DNA from: a bacterium
Lineage (GTDB): Bacteria > Gemmatimonadota > Gemmatimonadetes > Longimicrobiales > RSA9
Direction of reading: 5' to 3'
DNA: 42,759 nucleotides
Assembly (NCBI GenBank): GCA_003242735.1
Contig: QGVH01000031.1
Location: 1 to 42,759 of the forward strand
Part shown: piece by piece, positions 8,099 to 16,100 of the stretch
Layout of the letters: each line of letters opens with the position of its first letter
Numbering within the stretch: position 1 is the first letter of the stretch
Notes under the pieces: model-generated
The model's database searches: none
Told to the model about the DNA's origin: nothing
What the model saw: only the letters and a program-made list of their open reading frames with translations
Position numbers and translations under genes: made by a program

Positions 8099-8432
8099 TC
8101 ACACTTCGACGGGGAGCGGGTGATGCAGGTCGCACCCCGGGCTGAACCCGCCGCCGCACGCGGGGCAGCGATGCCCGCTGTCGACGCACTCCCGGATGGT
8201 CAGCACGTGGCCGCACGCGCCGCAGAGCACCGCGGGCGTATCGAGCCGCTCACGCGGCCACCGTTCGGGCGAGTGCCTCTCGTGTTCGGTGTGGCGGTCG
8301 TGACCGGCGTAGGACTTCCCGCAGCAGGGCAAGCGGATGGCGCTGAGGTCCAGCGGCCCGTGTCAGTGGGCGCAGCGCGTCTCGGCGTCCAGCGGCGGGC
8401 CGTAGACTTCGGGGCGGGAACGGGAGGACCAC
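8099..8432 (-). pseudogene. CHY zinc-finger protein, apparently decayed
   Basis: The last 77 codons on the minus strand (from ATG 8332) include PCCGKSYAGHDRH, PERWPRERLD, VLCGACGHVLTIREC and HRCPACGGGFSPGCDLHH. They follow the pattern of bacterial CHY zinc-finger proteins. Reading further upstream in the same frame continues the family (PEVYGPPLDAETRCAH, then stop, then HGPLDLSAIRL). The codon that should be Trp or Tyr in the CxHW/CxHY hallmark is TGA at 8365-8363. Two Cys ligands normally found after the CCG motif are also missing (SYAGHDRH), and the C-terminal HHHLYF pattern has become HHPLPV. A premature stop plus lost zinc ligands points to decay. A shorter product initiated at 8332 could still be made, but it would lack the first zinc ligands. 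Confidence 0.7.
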
Positions 8433-8439
8433 GACGCCC

Positions 8440-8494
8440 CACCGCGTTCGGGGCCGTGGTCTCGAGACACGGCGTCGCACCGCGTTCGAGGCCG
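8440..8494. repeat. 17-bp imperfect direct repeat, two copies 38 bp apart
   Basis: CACCGCGTTCGGGGCCG at 8440-8456 and CACCGCGTTCGAGGCCG at 8478-8494 differ by one base. They lie just upstream of the broken CHY gene and may reflect a short local duplication. Confidence 0.55.
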
Positions 8495-8567
8495 CCGTCG
8501 TCCTGAGATGCGGTGCCGCCGCGAGCCGGGCCGGACGCGCCGGGGCCCGGCTCGTGCGCCGTCGTCG

Positions 8568-9167
8568 TCACGCTCCGGGCTCGACCCCGCGCACCGCGGC
8601 GATGATCTTCCACGCCACGGGCAGGAGCGCCGCCGCGAGCAGGAGCTTCACCGCGTCGCCCACGAGGAACGGCAGGAACCCCGCGAGCAGCGCCCGCTCC
8701 CAGCCCACGAAGGCGGCGAGCCAGGTCACGCCGAACGCGTAGATCACGGCGGTCCCCGCGAGCATCGCCAGTGCAGCGGTGTCGAAGCGCCGGTCCCAGC
8801 CGCGCTCCGCGAGCCGGCCCACCAGCCAGGCAGAGAACGGGAAGGCCATGAGGTAGCCGCCGGTCGGACCCAGCAGCCACGGCAGGCAGCAACCGCCTCC
8901 CGAGAAGATCGGCAGCCCGGCGACTGCGGCGGCGAGGTAGGTCAGCATGCTCGCCACACCGCGCCCACTGCCCAGCGCCGCGCCGACCAGCAGGACGGCG
9001 AACGTCTGACCGGTGATCGGCACCTGCGAGAACGGCAACGGCACCGACAGCCGGGCGCCCAGCGCCACCAGCGCAGCGCCCGCCGTCACCAGCACGACCT
9101 CCGCCGTGGCGCGACGCAGCGCCGTCGCACCCCGCGCGCCTGCCACCAGCGTACCCGCGATCGTCAT
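8568..9167 (-). CDS. bioY: BioY-family biotin transporter S component
   Basis: The predicted 199-aa membrane protein starts at ATG 9167, preceded by GAGGGG. Family signatures are SVPLPFSQVPITGQTFAVLL, SMLTYLAAAVAGLPIFSGGG and LLGPTGGYLMAFPFSAWLVG, followed by hydrophobic segments that together give about six membrane helices. BioY is the substrate-binding component of biotin ECF transporters. No energy-coupling genes (ecfA, ecfT) lie nearby, so it either works alone, as some solitary BioY proteins do, or uses a shared module elsewhere. A near-consensus promoter lies about 70 bp upstream. I see no BirA-like operator. It is read toward the broken CHY gene but probably not functionally linked to it. 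Confidence 0.93.
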   Translation of the reverse strand: MTIAGTLVAGARGATALRRATAEVVLVTAGAALVALGARLSVPLPFSQVPITGQTFAVLLVGAALGSGRGVASMLTYLAAAVAGLPIFSGGGCCLPWLLGPTGGYLMAFPFSAWLVGRLAERGWDRRFDTAALAMLAGTAVIYAFGVTWLAAFVGWERALLAGFLPFLVGDAVKLLLAAALLPVAWKIIAAVRGVEPGA

Positions 9168-9236
9168 CGTCCCCTCGTCTCCCGTGGATCTGACTGCTGC
9201 GACTCGCGCGGCTCCGCGCCGCCGCGCTGTCGCGAA

Positions 9237-9264
9237 AGAATGCGGCCGCGCGCGGCGATGTCAA
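9237..9264 (-). promoter_or_regulatory. Likely sigma70-type promoter of bioY
   Basis: On the minus strand TTGACA (9264-9259), a 16-bp spacer, and CATTCT (9242-9237). The predicted start near 9230 gives a leader of about 63 nt. The -35 hexamer is a perfect consensus in an otherwise very GC-rich stretch. Confidence 0.55.
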
Positions 9265-9571
9265 GGCGCGGAACGCGCCGGAGTGGGCCGCCGGCCGACG
9301 CTCCGCCGTCCCGAGCAGTCCGGCGCGGCGGGGCCGAAACGACGCCGTGCGGTCGGACCTCTACGCCGGGGGCACCCTCGGCCGTCGTCAGAGGTCACGT
9401 TTTCCGCGCGTTCTTCGGGCGAGGAGGCCGAACACGCCCCAAACCTACGGGAGTCCCATGGAGGACCTGCGCTGTCCCAGCGGCCCGTGTGGCACGGCCG
9501 CCACCGCGTTGCGCACATCACGACGTTGCGCAGACGTATGGGCTGGAACTGATCCGGATGGCGAGGTCGCG
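9265..9571. other. Intergenic region between bioY and the dienelactone hydrolase gene
   Basis: About 300 bp downstream of the hydrolase gene and upstream of the bioY promoter. I see no gene and no clear terminator. CGTTGCGCA occurs twice, 17 bp apart (about 9509 and 9526). Confidence 0.4.
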
Positions 9572-10507
9572 TCACCCCCCGACCCGCGCTTCGCCCATCA
9601 GATACCGCCGGAACCACTCCACCGTCCGCGGCCACGCCGCGCGCGCCGCAGCCAGGTTCGCGCCGTCTTTCCCGTCCTGTTGCCGCAGGAAGCCGTGGCC
9701 GGCGCCGTCGTAGATCTGGTACTCGAACGTCTTGCCGAGGGCCTTCATCGCCGAGTCCGCCGGCGGCACCGTCACGTTCACCCGCGCGTCGTCTCCCCCG
9801 TATAGCCCCAACACCGGCGCACGGACGGTGCCCAGCTCTTCGGGCGCAGGCGAGGCCCCGTAGTACACCACCGCCGCGCCGAGCTCCGGCACGCGCACCG
9901 CGTGGGCGAACGCCACCGCGCCGCCCCAGCAGAATCCGACGACGCCGTAGCTGCGCGTCGCCGCAGGAAGCCCCATGCCGTACTCCGCCACCGCCCGGAG
10001 CTGCCGGTGCACGTCGGCCGGGTCCAGCGTGCGGATCGCCGCCGTGGCCGCATCCCGGTCCGGCTCGCCGGTGGCGGGATCGGCCGGCACGTTCTTCATG
10101 GTCAAGAGGTCCGGCGCGATGGCGATGAACCCGTCCGCCGCGAGCTGGTCCGCCACCGCTCGGATCCAGTCCGTCAGGCCGTAGATCTCGTGCACGACCA
10201 CCACGACGGGTGCGCGGTCGGGCCGCTCCGGGTACACCACCCACGCACGCACGCTGTCCGCCGGCCCCGTCGCCACCATCACCCACTCCCCGTGCCGGGG
10301 CGAGTTCGCCAGCCGCTGCCGGGCATCCGCGGCGCCGGGCGGCAGGGCCGTTTGCCGCGCCTTCGCCGTAGCCTGCGGCGCGTGCGCAGCTTCACCGCGA
10401 TGCTCAACCTGGCCCCGCGCCTGCTGCGCCGCGGCGCCCGTGGCCGCGAGGAACGCAGCAACAGCGAACGGTGCGGCGATCCACGCAACCCTGCGGTGCT
10501 CGGCCAT
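9572..10507 (-). CDS. Dienelactone hydrolase family protein, exported
   Basis: The predicted protein of about 311 aa starts at ATG 10507 with a signal peptide (AAPFAVAAFLAATGAAAQQ). The alpha/beta-hydrolase part has VVVVHEIYGLTDWIR, then the nucleophile elbow GFCWGG (Cys near 192), the acid in YGGDDARV (Asp near 238) and the base in GAGHGF (His near 270). This Cys-Asp-His triad is typical of dienelactone hydrolase (carboxymethylenebutenolidase), which opens the lactone ring in chlorocatechol degradation. Many homologues act on other esters or lactones, so the substrate is unknown, and an exported form argues against classical intracellular aromatic catabolism. The start is 2 nt after the stop of the emfourin-like gene, so the two form an operon. 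Confidence 0.9.
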   Translation of the reverse strand: MAEHRRVAWIAAPFAVAAFLAATGAAAQQARGQVEHRGEAAHAPQATAKARQTALPPGAADARQRLANSPRHGEWVMVATGPADSVRAWVVYPERPDRAPVVVVVHEIYGLTDWIRAVADQLAADGFIAIAPDLLTMKNVPADPATGEPDRDAATAAIRTLDPADVHRQLRAVAEYGMGLPAATRSYGVVGFCWGGAVAFAHAVRVPELGAAVVYYGASPAPEELGTVRAPVLGLYGGDDARVNVTVPPADSAMKALGKTFEYQIYDGAGHGFLRQQDGKDGANLAAARAAWPRTVEWFRRYLMGEARVGG

Positions 10508-10509
10508 GG

Positions 10510-10836
10510 TCACCCCGCGTGGTCCAGAGTCCTCGCCTGCGCGCCGGCCTCCTCGGCCAGCGCCTCCACCAGCGCTTTGAGCGACGCGGCGGCCGGGGAG
10601 CCGTCGTCCTCGAACGTGACCGTGTGACGGTCGCCCCCCTCTTCGACGACGATCCGGTACCGCGGCCCACCCGCGCCGCCCGTCGGGTGCGCCGGCAACG
10701 AGAAGAACCCCTCGGCCGCCAGCCGGCCGCGCACCCGGCCCGCCGCCTGGGCGTGCAGCCGATCCGTGTCCAGCGAGACGAGCTCGCGCTCCTCCGCGCC
10801 CTCTCGCCCGCCGCTCTGCGTCACCCTGATCCGCAT
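10510..10836 (-). CDS. Emfourin-like (protealysin inhibitor) family protein
   Basis: The predicted 108-aa protein starts at ATG 10836 (MRIRVTQSGG). The pattern MRIRVTQSGG, a central GFFSLPA, RYRIVVEEGGDRHTVTFEDDG and a C-terminal LKALVEAL helix matches small emfourin-type proteins. The founding member inhibits the M4 metallopeptidase protealysin. Emfourin genes usually sit beside an M4 peptidase gene, but none is present here; the neighbour is an exported dienelactone hydrolase. No signal peptide is visible. In-frame ATG codons lie further upstream (10851 and 10899), but the conserved region begins at MRIRVTQ. No strong Shine-Dalgarno sequence supports any of the starts. Function as a peptidase inhibitor is inference from the family. 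Confidence 0.7.
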   Translation of the reverse strand: MRIRVTQSGGREGAEERELVSLDTDRLHAQAAGRVRGRLAAEGFFSLPAHPTGGAGGPRYRIVVEEGGDRHTVTFEDDGSPAAASLKALVEALAEEAGAQARTLDHAG

Positions 10837-10958
10837 CGTCCGGCGCATTCGGGGGGCCGGATGCGGGTCGCGAACGCCGATGGACTGCCACACCGGCACG
10901 CGCCGTGACCCGCGGCCGGAGACCGTCGTCCTCGGGCGAGAACGCCCGTCCCGTCAAC

Positions 10959-10993
10959 GAAAAACGCGCGCGTCACCGCCCGGCCGCGCGCGT
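10959..10993 (-). terminator. Intrinsic terminator on the minus strand
   Basis: A perfect 9-bp stem (10964-10972 with 10985-10993), followed on the minus strand by TTTTT (the plus strand reads AAAAA up to 10964). The nearest upstream coding sequence on that strand, the rhomboid gene, ends about 530 bp away. Confidence 0.7.
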
Positions 10994-11520
10994 GTGTCAG
11001 GGACGAAGCTACGCCGCCCGGGGCGATGCCGTCAAGGGAGTCGAGGCGCTGGGCGCGGCGACCGACGCCGGCAACGCGTCCCGCGCACGCCGCCGCAGAC
11101 GCCGCGGCCGGCGAACTCCCGGTCGCCCGGTCCCGTTCGGCGCAACGGCGGCCGTCGAACAACGGGCGCTCGCGGCACAGAGGTCATGCGCGGCGACAAA
11201 CTGGCGGAACGAGCCACGAGCGGGCGCCGCTGCGGCCGCGACGGCCCCACCCGGCTCCGTCCCAGTCGCCCGGTCGGCCCATCCACTGGTGGAATCCGTG
11301 CGGCCGAAGCGCGTTTCTGGCGCCGATCCTGCATCCATCAGCGGCGCCTCGCTGGCAGAGCGCCTCTATCCAACCACACCCAGGGTCGTTTCAACCACAG
11401 CGGAGCGGAACGCGTCTGTACGGCCGGTGCTCACACAGGGCACCGGCGTATGGACATCCAGGGGATCTCACGGGCGGATCAGCGCCGACGCCGCGCTCGC
11501 CCGCGTGACGCCGTGAACCG
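10994..11520. other. 527-bp region without a recognisable gene
   Basis: No frame gives a protein with recognisable family features; open frames on both strands are Arg/Pro/Ala-rich and show no good start. The region lies between the rhomboid stop and a clear minus-strand terminator, so it may be a long 3' untranslated region or an unidentified small RNA. It lacks motifs I would expect of tmRNA or RNase P RNA. Confidence 0.4.
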
Positions 11521-12282
11521 TCAGCGCGCCGCCATGCGGTCCATGAACGCCCGCTCGTCGGGCGTCAGGCTCGCGGCCCCCTGGGTCCGCAGCTTCTCCA
11601 TGATCCGGTCGACCTCTGCACGGTTGATCTCGTGCAGCTCCTCACGCCGGATCGCCTCCCAGCGGGAGGTGTCGATGCGCAGCTCGGCCGCGTAGCGCTC
11701 CACCATCGTCGGCCTGCCGGCGCGTTCGATCCGCTGCCATTCCCGCCTGCGGAGCAGCCGCACGTAGAAGAAGCCGCCAGCGAAGCCGCCGAGGTGGGCG
11801 AAGTGCGCGACCCCGGCGCCGGCGCCGCTGAGCCCGGAGTACAGCGAGAGAACGGCCATGACGATCACCAGCAGGCGCGCGGGAACGGGCACGACGGCCC
11901 ACAGTAGGATCGGCTCGTGGGGCCAGAACATCGCGAACGCCAGCATGACGCCGAACACCGCGCCCGACGCGCCGATCACGGCCGCGTACGGCGTGAACAG
12001 GGAGAACAGCGCACCGCCCAGCCCGCTGACGAGGTAGAGCCCGAGGAACGCGCGGCTGCCGAGGCGCGCCTCCACACGGGGGCCGAAGAAGAACAGCCCC
12101 AGCATGTTCATCAGCAGGTGCCAGAACGAGCCGTGGACGAACATGTAGGTGATCAGCGTCCACGGCCGGGATACCACCAGCGCCGGGATGAACGCCAGGT
12201 CGATGCGCAGGAGCGGGTTGTAGCCCAGCAGGATGTGCACTCCGATGTTCAGCAGCAGGAGCCACTGCACGACTGGCGTCAT
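11521..12282 (-). CDS. Rhomboid family intramembrane serine protease
   Basis: The predicted 253-aa protein starts at ATG 12282 with a GAGGTGAGGAACGAGCG leader. Rhomboid features are HGSFWHLLMNMLGLFFFG (loop and the conserved HxxxN), the catalytic serine in IGASGAVFG (Ser106), and the catalytic histidine in HFAHLGGFAGG (His163). About six membrane helices cover residues 1-175. The soluble tail carries EINRAEVDRIMEKLRTQG and SLTPDERAFMDRM, a short helical motif common on bacterial rhomboids. It should cleave membrane protein substrates within the inner membrane; the substrates are unknown. It follows the BtuF-like gene by 19 bp, so the two are probably co-transcribed. Confidence 0.93.
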   Translation of the reverse strand: MTPVVQWLLLLNIGVHILLGYNPLLRIDLAFIPALVVSRPWTLITYMFVHGSFWHLLMNMLGLFFFGPRVEARLGSRAFLGLYLVSGLGGALFSLFTPYAAVIGASGAVFGVMLAFAMFWPHEPILLWAVVPVPARLLVIVMAVLSLYSGLSGAGAGVAHFAHLGGFAGGFFYVRLLRRREWQRIERAGRPTMVERYAAELRIDTSRWEAIRREELHEINRAEVDRIMEKLRTQGAASLTPDERAFMDRMAAR

Positions 12283-12301
12283 CGCTCGTTCCTCACCTCG
12301 C

Positions 12302-13228
12302 TCATGCTGTCGCAGGCCGCCACACCGCCGCGGCCGATCCGTCCGGCGCCGGCAGCCGGTCCGGGTGCAGCAACCCGGCCAGGATCTCCAGCCCATCGGC
12401 CACGCGCGGGCCGGAGCGGTTGAAATACGCGGAGCCGTCCACCACGTAGGCGCGCCCCTCCGCGATCGCACGCGGCGCCGCCTCGACGAGCCGGCGCGCG
12501 TGCCGGTCGGCGTCGGCGCGCGCGTCTTCGAGCCCCATGCCGCACGGCATGATGATCAGTACATCCGGGTCCATTCCCGCCACGTCCTCCCAGGCCACTT
12601 CGCGGGAGCGCTGGCCGGCCTCCCCGAGCAGGTTCACGCCGCCCGCGCGCTGGACCATCTCGGGCACCCAGTGCCCCGGCGCGAACGGCGGGTCCAGCCA
12701 CTCCAACGCCAGCACCCGGGGCCGCCCCGCTCCCGCGACCGCTCGCTCGACGGCGGACAGCCGGGAGCGCAGCCCGTCCACCAGCGCAGCGGCACGGGCC
12801 TCCACGCCTGCCGCGCGGCCCACGGCGAGGATCGCATCCAGGATGCCCTCGATATCGTGCGCGTCCAGCGAGAGCACCTCCGCCTCGAGCCCGAGCCGCT
12901 CGACCAGCTCCCGGACGCCCGGCGCCGGCACCGCGCACACTTCGCACACCGCCTGCGTGAGCACCAGGTCCGGCTCGACACGCGCCAGTGCATCCGCGTC
13001 CACCTCATACACGCTGCCGTGCTCCGCCAGCGCCCGGCGCACCGCACGGTCGATCTCACCGCTCGTCAGCCCGGATGGATCGAACCGGGGCCGGCTCACC
13101 CGCGGCCGGTCCAGCGCCTCCGGCGGGTAGTCGCACTCGTGCGAGATCGCGACGAGCCGGTCCAGCAACCCCAGCGCGCACACGATCTCGGTCCCGCTCG
13201 CCAGCAGCGACGCGATCCTGGTCTTCAT
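12302..13228 (-). CDS. Cobalamin-binding periplasmic-type protein, BtuF-like
   Basis: The predicted 308-aa protein starts at ATG 13228; an in-frame GTG four codons earlier is also possible. MKTRIASLLASGTEIVCALGLLDRLVAISHECDYP is the classical N-terminus of BtuF/ABC-type cobalamin or Fe3+-siderophore binding proteins (Pfam PF01497). Further features are DLVLTQAVCEVCAVP, PRVLALEWLDPPFAPGHWVPEM, GGVNLLGE and DVLIIMPCGM. No signal peptide is evident in this reading, and no BtuC or BtuD gene is adjacent, so it may be a cytoplasmic or anchored homologue. Proteins of this cobalamin-binding subgroup are often found as stand-alone genes. I looked for a cobalamin riboswitch upstream (13229-13483) and did not see one. 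Confidence 0.82.
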   Translation of the reverse strand: MKTRIASLLASGTEIVCALGLLDRLVAISHECDYPPEALDRPRVSRPRFDPSGLTSGEIDRAVRRALAEHGSVYEVDADALARVEPDLVLTQAVCEVCAVPAPGVRELVERLGLEAEVLSLDAHDIEGILDAILAVGRAAGVEARAAALVDGLRSRLSAVERAVAGAGRPRVLALEWLDPPFAPGHWVPEMVQRAGGVNLLGEAGQRSREVAWEDVAGMDPDVLIIMPCGMGLEDARADADRHARRLVEAAPRAIAEGRAYVVDGSAYFNRSGPRVADGLEILAGLLHPDRLPAPDGSAAAVWRPATA

Positions 13229-13397
13229 CCTCGCCGGCACGAAATTACCCGCCCCCTGGGTCGTCGCAAGAACTCCGGCCGTGGTCCCGCCAGGTGGTAC
13301 ACCGCCACGTCGCGCCGGTGTCGCCCGCGCCGCTGCACGCGCCGGCGCGGACCCGCCCTGCCGGTCCCGCGGCGCCGCAAACGGAACAGAAAGCGCG

Positions 13398-13425
13398 GCG
13401 AGGGGTCCTGACCGGGACCCCTCGC
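13398..13425. terminator. Perfect hairpin between the small hypothetical gene and the BtuF-like gene
   Basis: An 11-bp perfect stem (13398-13408 with 13415-13425) and a 6-nt loop. It lies about 60 bp past the stop of the minus-strand gene at 13484-13840. No T tract. Confidence 0.6.
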
Positions 13426-13483
13426 CCCTCTCCCGACCACGGCGATGGCACGGCACGTTCGCGCCGCACCAACGCCCGCCGAC

Positions 13484-13840
13484 TCAGCGCCGCGCCGATG
13501 CCGCGGCCGTCTCCACCTTCGACCGGATCAGCTCCTCGAGTTTGCCCAGCAGCGAGTCGCTCCCGGCGAGACTGGCGCCGAACAAGCCGTCGTCGCTCTG
13601 ATCCGCCCTCTGCGCCGCGCCGTTCAGGTTGAGCCAGAGGTCGAACCGTTCACTGAGACGCAGCACCGTGTAGAACCGCTTCGCCGGCTCTCGCTGCAGC
13701 AGGACCAGGTCGACTGCGGCCGCGATGATCGCGACCTTGAACAGGACCACGTCCTTGAATGCATCCAGCAAGAGCTTCAACTGGAAGATCAGGACGTCCC
13801 GGATCAGGACGCCGGGCGACGTCACGGAATCGCGCTGCAT
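13484..13840 (-). CDS. Hypothetical protein, 118 aa
   Basis: I do not recognise the family. The protein starts at ATG 13840 with GGAG about 7-10 nt upstream. It reads as genuine protein: SPGVLIRDVLIFQLKLLLDAFKD, then a hydrophobic stretch VVLFKVAIIAAAVDLVLL, then REPAKRFYTVLRLSERFDLWLNLNG and a C-terminal amphipathic helix (SLLGKLEELIRSKVETAAA). The hydrophobic stretch could be one membrane helix, with the remainder cytoplasmic. It lies between rho and the BtuF-like gene on the same strand, 107 bp from the rho stop, and may be co-transcribed with rho. No zinc, nucleotide or catalytic motif is visible. Confidence 0.7.
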   Translation of the reverse strand: MQRDSVTSPGVLIRDVLIFQLKLLLDAFKDVVLFKVAIIAAAVDLVLLQREPAKRFYTVLRLSERFDLWLNLNGAAQRADQSDDGLFGASLAGSDSLLGKLEELIRSKVETAAASARR

Positions 13841-13947
13841 GTCGGTCTCCGGACTCGGTGGCTGCCCTCCGGTCGCACCGGTCGGCTGCGCTCAGAAGGC
13901 CGCCGTTCCCCGCACGCCCGCCCTACGCAGCGTCCGATCCGATGGTT

Positions 13948-15144
13948 TCACCGTAGCGTCTCCGCCAACTTCGCGATCAGCTCCGCGTTGTTCCTGGTCT
14001 GCTTCATGAGCGCCAGCACCTGATTCATCGCATCGGCCGGCGTGCACCGCGCGAACTGGCGCCGCAACGCGTGGGACACTTCCAGCGCTTCCGGCGAGAG
14101 CAGCAGTTCCTCGCGCCGCGTGGCGCTCGCCATGAGGTCAATGGCCGGGAAGATCCGCCGCTCCGCCAGCTCCCGGCTCAACACGAGCTCGCTGTTCCCC
14201 GTGCCCTTGAACTCCTCGAAGATGACCTGGTCCATCCGCGAGCCCGTATCCACCAGCGCGGTGGCGATGATCGTCAGCGAGCCGCCGCCCTGCGAGGCGT
14301 CGATCGCGCGTGCACTGCCGAGGAACCGCTTTGGCTTCTCCAGCGACTGGGCGTCCAGCCCACCCGAGAGCGTGCGGCCGCTCCCCTGCTCGACGGCGTT
14401 GTACGCCCGCGCGAGCCGCGTGATCGAGTCGAGGATCAGCACCACGTCCTCGCCCATCTCCACGCGCCGCCTCGCGCGCTCCAGCGTGAGTTCCGCCGCC
14501 TCCACGTGGTGCTCGGCCGGCTTGTCGAAGCTCGACGCCACGACCTCGCCGAAGCCACACGCTTCCATCTCCGTGACTTCTTCCGGCCGTTCGTCCACCA
14601 GCAGGATGAGCAGCGTGAACTCGGGATAGTTGCGCGCGATCCCTTCGGCCACCGCTTGGAGCACCATCGTCTTGCCCGCCTTCGCGGGCGCCACGATCAG
14701 CGCACGCTGTCCCTTGCCGAACGGGCAGAAGAGGTCGATGATCCGGTTGGTGTAATCGGGCTGGCCACGCCGGCGCAGATCACACTCCAGCACGAGCTGC
14801 TCGCGCGGATGGACCGCGCTCAGGCGAGTGAATTCCGGCCGGCGGATCGCCTCCTCCGGCGGCCTCCCATTGACGCTCAGCAGCGTCGTGAGCGGCGGCC
14901 CTTTCCCTCGACCCGGTGCGCGGCCGACCGTGCCCGCGAGCTCGTCCCCCGTCCGCAGGCCGAACTTCTGGACGATGTTGCGGCCCACGAACACGTCATC
15001 GGGGCGCGGCCTGTAGTTCGCTTCCCGCCGCCGGATGAACCCGGTTCCGTTCGGCAGGAGCTCGAGCACGCCCAGCGCCCCGTCCCTCATCGCAGCCTGC
15101 TCCGGTGGTCCCTGCCGTGTCGCTTTCTCCTCTCGTGTTGCCAT
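13948..15144 (-). CDS. rho: Transcription termination factor Rho
   Basis: The predicted protein is 398 aa from ATG 15144. The CSD/S1-like RNA-binding domain begins at GVLELLPNGTGFIRR (residues ~25-95). The RecA-type motor has Walker A APAKAGKT (residues 152-159, Lys158), Walker B VVLILD (234-239), the Q-loop region DSITRLARAYN, GSGRTLSGGLD (R-loop area) and FKGTGNSELVLSRELAERR. Rho is a hexameric RNA helicase/translocase that ends untranslated transcription. This version is short: the N-terminal Rho_N helical subdomain is absent, leaving only about 24 residues before the OB fold. An in-frame TTG at 15165 and ATG at 15090 are alternative starts; the latter has a well-spaced GGAG. A long gene-free region precedes it. 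Confidence 0.96.
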   Translation of the reverse strand: MATREEKATRQGPPEQAAMRDGALGVLELLPNGTGFIRRREANYRPRPDDVFVGRNIVQKFGLRTGDELAGTVGRAPGRGKGPPLTTLLSVNGRPPEEAIRRPEFTRLSAVHPREQLVLECDLRRRGQPDYTNRIIDLFCPFGKGQRALIVAPAKAGKTMVLQAVAEGIARNYPEFTLLILLVDERPEEVTEMEACGFGEVVASSFDKPAEHHVEAAELTLERARRRVEMGEDVVLILDSITRLARAYNAVEQGSGRTLSGGLDAQSLEKPKRFLGSARAIDASQGGGSLTIIATALVDTGSRMDQVIFEEFKGTGNSELVLSRELAERRIFPAIDLMASATRREELLLSPEALEVSHALRRQFARCTPADAMNQVLALMKQTRNNAELIAKLAETLR

Positions 15145-16100
15145 GCCTCCGCCGCTCGCAAGCAAGTCCCGCGCCCGCCCTCCGCGCGCGGCGCGCTCGT
15201 CGTGCCGGGCCGCTCATGGCGCGCAGCTCCGTCGCGCCCGCGCTGAGGTCCCGGGCTCCGTGTGCAAGATCGGCCGTGTCCGCCGTCATTGGGCAAGGCG
15301 GAACGACCACGGAGGGTTCATGCGCACGTGGAGCAACGATCGTTCACATCGTCGGGCGATCCATTGACGCCCCGGCCTGACGGGTTTTCCCAGGGGCTCT
15401 CGAACGCAGCCTCATGCGGTGGACTCGCCGGTGGGGGCTGTCTGCATCCACTGCGCCGCAAAGCAGTGTAGGCTGGGTTCTCTCTGTTCCTGGACGACCG
15501 GGAGCTGCGCAGCGAAACGACCGGCGCTTGCAACGCTCGCGCCAGCGAGGCGCGCATCCGGGGCCGATGCGGACGCACATGCGGCCGGGCCGTCCGCCCG
15601 CTGTGCAGGGCCCGCGCCACGACGAGCCGGGACGGTTGCCCGGGCTCCGCCTCGCACACGATGACGCCGGAGGGAAGTCCCGTCTCCGCGACGTCGCGAT
15701 CGTCGTCACTGTCTCGGGGTCCACGGCCTCTGCCGTGATGGATCGGGCACGGCGGGCGGCCCGTCGGCTTGTTCCGTACGCCCGGACCGGCCGATCGGTT
15801 CCGCTCGACCACGCGCGAATCGGCCACCGGACGCCGCTCCACGCGCTACCCACGGGAGCTCGAGGCCGGGACGGTTGCGGGGCTGCGACGGGTGCGCGGC
15901 CGCTCCGCCCGAGGAACCCTCCTGGCCCGCGGTGTACGGATGGGCCAGGTCGGGTGCAGGACCGCGCCGACGGGCTCCGCGGCCCCTGTGCCCGGCCGTG
16001 TCCCGGTCCGCCGTGCGGCCGCGGCGGATGCATGCACCACGCACCTCGACCAACAGCCGCTCGTCGGCGGCGTCCCGCGCGCCGGGCGGACCGTGTGCCC
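15145..16100. other. 956-bp region without a recognisable gene
   Basis: It lies between the divergent rho and ECF sigma genes. Open frames on both strands, including one in the sigma frame from 15414, are Arg/Pro-rich with no family resemblance. Both gene starts must draw their promoters from here. I could not point to a convincing -35/-10 pair. The region could hold a long rho leader, since rho is often autoregulated, or an unrecognised RNA. Confidence 0.4.

Noticed and set aside
8363..8365. TGA in the CHY gene as a selenocysteine or tryptophan codon
   Set aside because: No selenocysteine insertion hairpin was seen, other genes in the window use TGA as a stop, and nearby zinc ligands are also lost, so decay fits better.
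13229..13483. A cobalamin riboswitch upstream of the BtuF-like gene
   Set aside because: Neither the B12-box-like GCCACTG nor the conserved core pattern was found on the minus strand; only a simple hairpin is present.
14071..15246. Long plus-strand frame opposite rho
   Set aside because: It is antisense to a clear rho gene and reads as Arg/His-rich sequence typical of reverse-frame artefacts.
15414..16100. A coding gene between rho and sigma factor 1
   Set aside because: Open frames exist on both strands, but all are Arg/Pro-rich, lack ribosome sites and resemble no family.
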